Below, piece after piece: positions 59,138-64,000 of a stretch of 64,000 nt of DNA; position 1 is the stretch's first letter; each line of letters opens with the position of its first letter. Made by a program: the position numbers and the translations under genes. The stretch spans positions 124,001-188,000 of the forward strand of contig JAIXUC010000025.1 in the NCBI GenBank assembly GCA_027483665.1, given 5' to 3'. This stretch comes from Comamonadaceae bacterium (lineage in GTDB: Bacteria; Pseudomonadota; Gammaproteobacteria; Burkholderiales; Burkholderiaceae_C). The notes under the pieces are model-generated. The model had not been told where the DNA came from. It ran no database searches and saw only the letters and a list, made by a program, of their open reading frames with translations.

Positions 59138-60127
59138 ATGCGGGCTCTGCTGCTAGACGCCTGGCAGCGGCGAGGATTGGTGGCCTACCTGCTCTGGCCC
59201 ACCTCTCTTCTTTATCGCCTTCTGCTGCAACTGACCGTGCTCACTTGGCGATGGGGGCTTGCCCGACCAGTTCGCCTGCCGGTGCCTGTGCTGGTGGTTG
59301 GTAACGTGGTGGCAGGTGGTGCTGGAAAAACACCCGTAGTGCGCGCCTTGGTTCTTCATTTGCAAAAGCACGGTATCCGCGCGGGCATTGTCTCCAGGGG
59401 TTATGGACGCGACAACATCGAGACCCGGGAAGTGCTGTCAACGAGCGCCCCGCACGAGGTGGGCGATGAGCCTTTGTGGCTTCAGCGGGAGTGCGGGGTG
59501 CCCGTATTCGTTGGCGCGCGCAGGGCGGATGCAGGCACTCGGTTGCTGCTGCGCCACCCGGATGTGCGGGTTTTGGTGAGCGACGATGGTCTGCAGCACC
59601 ACGCATTGGCGCGCGACTTGGAACTGTTGGTGTTCGACGATCGAGGCATCGGAAATGGTTGGCTGCTGCCTGCCGGCCCACTGCGCGAGCCATGGCCGCG
59701 CCGAGCCGACCTGGTGTTGGGCGTGCAAGGCTCTTTCACTGGACCAGTGGGCACCCCGCGCGGCTATGTGATGCAGCGCCGGCTCTCCAACACCATGAGT
59801 CAAGCCGACGGCTGCACCGCCAGCCTCAGTGCTTGGCGCGGCAAACGAGTCACTGCCGTGGCCGCCATTGCCAGACCACAGGCCTTTTTCGAGATGCTCC
59901 ACGCAGAGGGGATCGAGCTGCAGCGCACGATCGCTTTGCCCGACCACCACCCCTACCGGCAAGCCTTGAATGTTCGGCCAGACGAAGTCCTGGTGTGCAC
60001 CGCCAAGGACGCTGCCAAGTTATGGCTGCACCACCCGCAGGCGTGGTGCATTTCGCTGGAGGTCAACATCGAGCCATCCTTTTGGGATGCGCTCGACGAC
60101 CGCCTGAGAGCGCTGGCTATCATCTGA
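59138..60127 (+). CDS. lpxK: Tetraacyldisaccharide 4'-kinase LpxK
   Basis: Phosphorylates the lipid A disaccharide at the 4' position, at the inner membrane. The 329-residue protein has an N-terminal hydrophobic helix, the P-loop VVAGGAGKTPVVRAL near 57, SRGYGRD, VSDDGLQHHALARDLELLVFDD and the DHHPY motif. It is 2 bp after exbD and 3 bp before ycaR. Confidence 0.95.
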   Translation: MRALLLDAWQRRGLVAYLLWPTSLLYRLLLQLTVLTWRWGLARPVRLPVPVLVVGNVVAGGAGKTPVVRALVLHLQKHGIRAGIVSRGYGRDNIETREVLSTSAPHEVGDEPLWLQRECGVPVFVGARRADAGTRLLLRHPDVRVLVSDDGLQHHALARDLELLVFDDRGIGNGWLLPAGPLREPWPRRADLVLGVQGSFTGPVGTPRGYVMQRRLSNTMSQADGCTASLSAWRGKRVTAVAAIARPQAFFEMLHAEGIELQRTIALPDHHPYRQALNVRPDEVLVCTAKDAAKLWLHHPQAWCISLEVNIEPSFWDALDDRLRALAII

Positions 60128-60130
60128 CGC

Positions 60131-60337
60131 ATGGACTCCAAACTACTGAATCTGCTCGTTTGCCCGGTCACCAAGGGACCCTTGGACTACCTGCGCGACA
60201 AGCAAGAACTGGTTTCAAGAAGCGCGCGATTGGCCTACCCCGTTCGCGACGGCATCCCCGTGATGCTGGAGTCAGAGGCCCGAGTCATGAGCGACGAAGA
60301 GCTGGACGCGCTGCCGCCCCGCACTCAACTGGTTTGA
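60131..60337 (+). CDS. ycaR: Trm112 family protein (YcaR type)
   Basis: Small protein of 68 residues, probable partner of methyltransferases or of no known function in bacteria. It keeps [14 protein letters not shown] and [18 protein letters not shown], but only one of the zinc-ribbon cysteines remains (Cys11; the expected second of the CPxC pair is Thr and the later Cys is Ser), so zinc binding is lost as in related beta-proteobacteria. Between lpxK and kdsB. Confidence 0.9.
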   Translation: MDSKLLNLLVCPVTKGPLDYLRDKQELVSRSARLAYPVRDGIPVMLESEARVMSDEELDALPPRTQLV

Positions 60338-60350
60338 AGACAAAACCGGC

Positions 60351-61115
60351 ATGGGCTTTTCTGTTCTGATTCCGGCTCGGCTGGCCTCCAGCAGGCTGCC
60401 CAACAAGCCCCTGGCCGATATCGCGGGCAAGCCCATGGTGGTGCGGGTTGCCCAACGAGCCATGCAATCCACAGCCGCTCGCGTGGTGGTGGCCACCGAC
60501 CACCGCGATATCTTGGCCGCGTGTCAAGCGCACAGTGTTGACGCGGTGCTCACCCGGCCCGACCACCCATCAGGCAGTGACCGCTTGGCTGAGGCCAGCC
60601 AGCTGCTGCGCTTATCGCCCGATGACGTGGTGGTCAATGTTCAAGGAGATGAGCCCTTGATCGACCCACAGCTGATCGACCGAGTGGCCCAGTTGATGGT
60701 TGAACACCCTTTGGCCAGCATGGGCACCGCAGCACACCACATCAGCAACCAGGACGATTGGCAAAGCCCGCATGTGGTGAAGGTTGTCACAGATGCAGTT
60801 GGCATGGCCATGTACTTCAGCCGCGCGCCGATTCCTGCAGTTCGTGACAACGCAGACATGGCGTGGTTGCCATCAGCCACATCGGGCAACTCGCCCGCTC
60901 CGCTAAGGCACATCGGCATCTATGCCTACCGGGTCCATTTTTTGCGCTTGTTTCCGACACTGGCGCAGGCACCGATGGAGCGCTCGGAGGCGCTGGAGCA
61001 ACTGCGTGTACTTTGGCACGGCCACCGAATCGCTGTGCACGTCACTGCCAAGGCCCCAGGGCCGGGCGTGGACACGCCCGCCGACTTGGAGCGGGTGCGA
61101 GCCTTATGGGTTTGA
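60351..61115 (+). CDS. kdsB: 3-deoxy-manno-octulosonate cytidylyltransferase KdsB
   Basis: Activates KDO as CMP-KDO for lipopolysaccharide inner core. The 254-residue protein has the signature [23 protein letters not shown] (start), [32 protein letters not shown] and [16 protein letters not shown]. Start ATG 60351 is 13 bp after ycaR. Confidence 0.95.
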   Translation: MGFSVLIPARLASSRLPNKPLADIAGKPMVVRVAQRAMQSTAARVVVATDHRDILAACQAHSVDAVLTRPDHPSGSDRLAEASQLLRLSPDDVVVNVQGDEPLIDPQLIDRVAQLMVEHPLASMGTAAHHISNQDDWQSPHVVKVVTDAVGMAMYFSRAPIPAVRDNADMAWLPSATSGNSPAPLRHIGIYAYRVHFLRLFPTLAQAPMERSEALEQLRVLWHGHRIAVHVTAKAPGPGVDTPADLERVRALWV

Positions 61116-61224
61116 GGGCTCCAAGCTCACAGGTCATATTGGAAGCTCACCAGACCCACCTGTCAGCTTGGCTGCAGGGTGTGCGTGATATCCTGAATCG
61201 AGAGAGACACGGAGTATCTGGCGC

Positions 61225-61250
61225 GTCACTTTGAAAGCCCAAAAAGTGAC
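61225..61250. promoter_or_regulatory. Perfect inverted repeat in the adk leader
   Basis: GTCACTTT (61225-61232) and AAAGTGAC (61243-61250) form an 8-bp perfect dyad with a 10-nt spacer, about 48 nt before the adk start. It has no U-run, so an operator or mRNA stem-loop is more likely than a terminator. The kdsB-adk gap is 182 bp. Confidence 0.5.
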
Positions 61251-61285
61251 TGCAAGACCGGTGCCCGATAGGCCACTTCCAATAA

Positions 61286-61954
<669 letters not shown>

Positions 61955-61955
61955 T

Positions 61956-62453
61956 TCACGCTGGGCTGGAGCGCAGCCCGTAGGTCTTTCCGTCAAGAAA
62001 AAGGTACTCCACCCGCAGGATCGGCTCCCCCCGCTCCTCAGCAAAGGTGAACCCCAGCAAAGCGAGAGGCGTACCCGGCTTGATTTCTGGGACCTGCCAA
62101 GCTTGCATGCGAAACAGCGGTGCCAACTCAATTTCCCATCGGATGTCTTGACGCGTTGGAAGAACAGCACGCTGCAACAGTCTGCGTCCATCTACTGAAG
62201 CAGTTTGCGCCGGGATTGCCCGCTGGGACAGATCGGGGGGAACACGCCCGATGGCTGCACGCTCCAGGACCATCTCCACGTGTGGGTTGCGCCACTGAAC
62301 ACTGGCTGCACGCCCTTCCATGTAGATGGGGCGGTCTTGGTCAAAACTGCTCCAGCCGTGATGGGCGTGGGCAGCGGCTGAAGCGAGCAAAGTGCCCGCC
62401 GGCCATGCCAAAGCAGCGCCGCCCTTGATCCATTCGCGTCTGTTGATGCTCAC
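61956..62453 (-). CDS. Tat-exported DUF6152-like protein
   Basis: 165 residues, start GTG 62453 with AAGGAG 8 nt upstream. The N-terminus NRREWIKGGAALAW...AHA is a twin-arginine signal peptide. The mature part starts HHGWSSFDQDRPIYMEG and contains VQWRNPHVEM, a pattern I associate with DUF6152 periplasmic proteins of unknown role. His and Trp/Asp in this N-terminal part could bind a metal or cofactor, which would explain folding before export, but this is inference. The last gene of the asparaginase cluster. Confidence 0.75.
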   Translation of the reverse strand: MSINRREWIKGGAALAWPAGTLLASAAAHAHHGWSSFDQDRPIYMEGRAASVQWRNPHVEMVLERAAIGRVPPDLSQRAIPAQTASVDGRRLLQRAVLPTRQDIRWEIELAPLFRMQAWQVPEIKPGTPLALLGFTFAEERGEPILRVEYLFLDGKTYGLRSSPA

Positions 62454-62564
62454 GTGAACACTCCTTGATTGGCCGCTGTTCTAGCAGGCCGTTGATAAAA
62501 CGAATAAAACTCACAGCATGGTTTGCGAAACAAGCGGTCGCCAAAAGGCGCTGCGGCCATGGGC

Positions 62565-62984
62565 TCAGATGTAGGCGATCCAGCGACCGCATGTCAAAAC
62601 GCCCAACCAAATCAGCGACGACAGCAGCATTTGCGCCCGGGCGGTCACATCAAGCAGCAGCAAAGACTCGCGGGCGTGAAACCAGCCAGCGTTGCATCCG
62701 GCCAAGCACAGCAGCAGCATCTTGAGCGTGAAGGCCCGGTTAGAAAGCAGCTCGCCTGCTTGCCCGACAAACATCAACAAGCCGGACGCTCCAGCCAAGC
62801 CAAAACCGAACACCGACAAACCGAGGGCCAGTCTAGCCAGCGGCTGCACCGCCAGGGCAGCGCCCCACCCAAAGACACGCATTTCAAGAAGCGCCAAATT
62901 GCCAAGCAGCAAGCCCACGCCGAGCAGATGCATCACCTCCAGCATGGGATATGCCCATGCGCTGGTCTGAATGGCAGTCACCAT
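62565..62984 (-). CDS. Small inner-membrane protein (DUF6644-like)
   Basis: 139-residue polytopic membrane protein with four TM segments (AYPMLEVMHLLGVGLLLGNLALLEMRVFG; LALGLSVFGFGLAGASGLLMFVG; FTLKMLLLCLAGCNAG; MLLSSLIWLGVLTCGRWIAYI). His in MLEVMHLLG and FHARE are inside or beside the membrane. Family name is from memory; such proteins often lie next to DUF6152 genes, as here. It overlaps asparaginase by 7 bp and is 111 bp before the Tat-exported gene. Confidence 0.7.
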   Translation of the reverse strand: MVTAIQTSAWAYPMLEVMHLLGVGLLLGNLALLEMRVFGWGAALAVQPLARLALGLSVFGFGLAGASGLLMFVGQAGELLSNRAFTLKMLLLCLAGCNAGWFHARESLLLLDVTARAQMLLSSLIWLGVLTCGRWIAYI

Positions 62985-63946
62985 GACACTTGGGCAGATC
63001 CGGGCATGAGCGACAGCATCAATGCAATGCGCGCCTTGACAGCCGATAAGCCAACCAATGGGAAGGACTGCTGCCCGGCAGACTCAGCGCCCAGCACGCC
63101 ACGCCCTTCAGCGCACCGGCTCGTGCGCCAAACTCGCCAGCCCCGGCGCTGAGCTTCAAACAATGCTGGTTCTAAGCGCGTGTGCAGGGTTGCATTGCCG
63201 GTGCCAGCGGCCACCACGCCAAACGCTGGTGCGCCCTGAGCATTCGCTTGCGCCAGCCAAGCCAGCAACGCCTCTCCGTCAGCTCCCGCATGACTGAGCC
63301 AGATGGATACATGGGGCCACTGGTCTTCAGCGGGCAAGTGCATTGCCGGCAGCACCAAATCAGCCTGGCACGGCACCTGCCACCAACGCACGTTGCCCTG
63401 TTCGACAACGCCCAAACAACCGCCATCAACGGATGCGAAAGCATCTGTTCTATAGGGGTGAACTTTGCTCACCCGCCTAGGACAGTGGATAGCACCCGCC
63501 GCCACCACCAATACCCCCTTGAGGCCCGAGCTCGCTACGTGGATGGCGTCCTGAAGATTTTGGGGACCATCCGGGCTTAGCGCAGCAGCTGGCCTCATCG
63601 CACAGGTCAAAACCACCGGTTTGGAGGGTGCCAGCACACACGAAAGGAAAAAAGCGGTCTCCTCGAGGGTGTCTGTGCCATGGGTGATGACCACCCCGGC
63701 AACTGACGGGTCGGACATCAAAGCATCGACGCGTTGCGCAAGGCGCCGCCACGTGCCGTGGTCCATGTCCTTGCTATCCATTTGTGCGAGCTGCTCTGCG
63801 CGCCAACCGCCAGTTGGCCACTGAATACCCCCCAGCAAATCTTCCACGGGCACCTCACCCGATCGGTAATCCACGTGGTCGTGGGCATTCTTTGCACGGC
63901 CTGCGATGGTGCCTCCGGTCCCAATGACAAGGATTTGCTGGTCCAA
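62978..63946 (-). CDS. Asparaginase family protein
   Basis: Hydrolyses L-asparagine (and perhaps glutamine). I place the start at TTG 63946 (MDQQ/LDQQILVIGTGGTIAG) because AAGGAG lies upstream; this gives 322 residues. The upstream frame (from 63982) is unlike the family. Active-site motifs are TGGTIAG with the first catalytic Thr and THGTDTLEETAFFLS with the second Thr and Asp; TCAMRPAAALSPDGPQNL fits the third region. There is no signal peptide, so a cytoplasmic enzyme is expected. Confidence 0.9.
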   Translation of the reverse strand: MDQQILVIGTGGTIAGRAKNAHDHVDYRSGEVPVEDLLGGIQWPTGGWRAEQLAQMDSKDMDHGTWRRLAQRVDALMSDPSVAGVVITHGTDTLEETAFFLSCVLAPSKPVVLTCAMRPAAALSPDGPQNLQDAIHVASSGLKGVLVVAAGAIHCPRRVSKVHPYRTDAFASVDGGCLGVVEQGNVRWWQVPCQADLVLPAMHLPAEDQWPHVSIWLSHAGADGEALLAWLAQANAQGAPAFGVVAAGTGNATLHTRLEPALFEAQRRGWRVWRTSRCAEGRGVLGAESAGQQSFPLVGLSAVKARIALMLSLMPGSAQVSW

Positions 63947-64000
63947 CTTCCTACTCCTTGCAGAAAAAAAGAAACTGGTCAAAAATACAGCTACTGGATA

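Overview
The window looks like chromosomal core DNA of a beta-proteobacterium of the order Burkholderiales, most likely family Comamonadaceae. The grounds are the high GC content, the gene orders typA-truB-rbfA-infB-nusA-rimP, smc-zipA-ligA-def and exbB-exbD-lpxK-ycaR-kdsB-adk, and the long RimP. This is inference from gene order and protein character; no species is claimed. I see no insertion sequence, phage, CRISPR array or secretion/defence island. Every recognisable gene is intact except typA, which runs off the left edge.

Layout. 1-8153 (minus): translation and transcription operon rimP-nusA-infB-rbfA-truB-typA, preceded by a promoter and an intrinsic terminator (8213-8289) that may form an attenuator. 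8282-13959 (minus): yejABEF-type peptide ABC importer. 14076-14885 (plus): fabI. 14889-17153 (minus): PLP-dependent basic amino acid decarboxylase. 17303-19228 (plus): NfeD, slipin, DUF2237 protein and tRNA-Ser(GGA), closed by a strong terminator. 19307-26431 is the most accessory part: a divergent CadR/PbrR-type regulator and small CDF-like metal exporter with a textbook MerR-type promoter, a small conserved protein, a GNAT acetyltransferase, prpE, an isochorismatase-fold hydrolase, a soluble sugar dehydrogenase and a transglutaminase-like protein. 26572-30690 (minus): purL. 30891-34398 (plus): map and glnD. 34416-41768 (minus): smc-zipA-ligA-def. 41805-42164: a stand-alone Hpt protein. 42286-49703 (plus): dapC-dapD-pilU-dapE-prmB and an ABC-F ATPase, a lysine/peptidoglycan precursor cluster with a pilus retraction ATPase inside it. 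49770-49943: a 57-residue protein. 50165-55874 (plus): livKHMGF branched-chain amino acid importer plus an orphan polar amino acid binding protein. 55945-57911 (minus): xseA and sodB. 58066-61954 (plus): exbBD and the lipid A/KDO/adenylate kinase block. 61956-63946 (minus): asparaginase, a small membrane protein and a Tat-exported DUF6152-like protein.

Most of the window is housekeeping. The observations most worth following are regulatory: a terminator lying between a consensus promoter and rimP; a perfect DnaA box inside a palindrome between xseA and exbB; -10 boxes 6-8 nt from the ATG of map, dapC and yejA, suggesting leaderless mRNAs; and the CadR-type operator. I found no clear new multi-gene system. 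No gene-free stretch exceeds 300 bases; the longest are 49944-50164 and 30691-30876, which hold promoters only as far as I can see.
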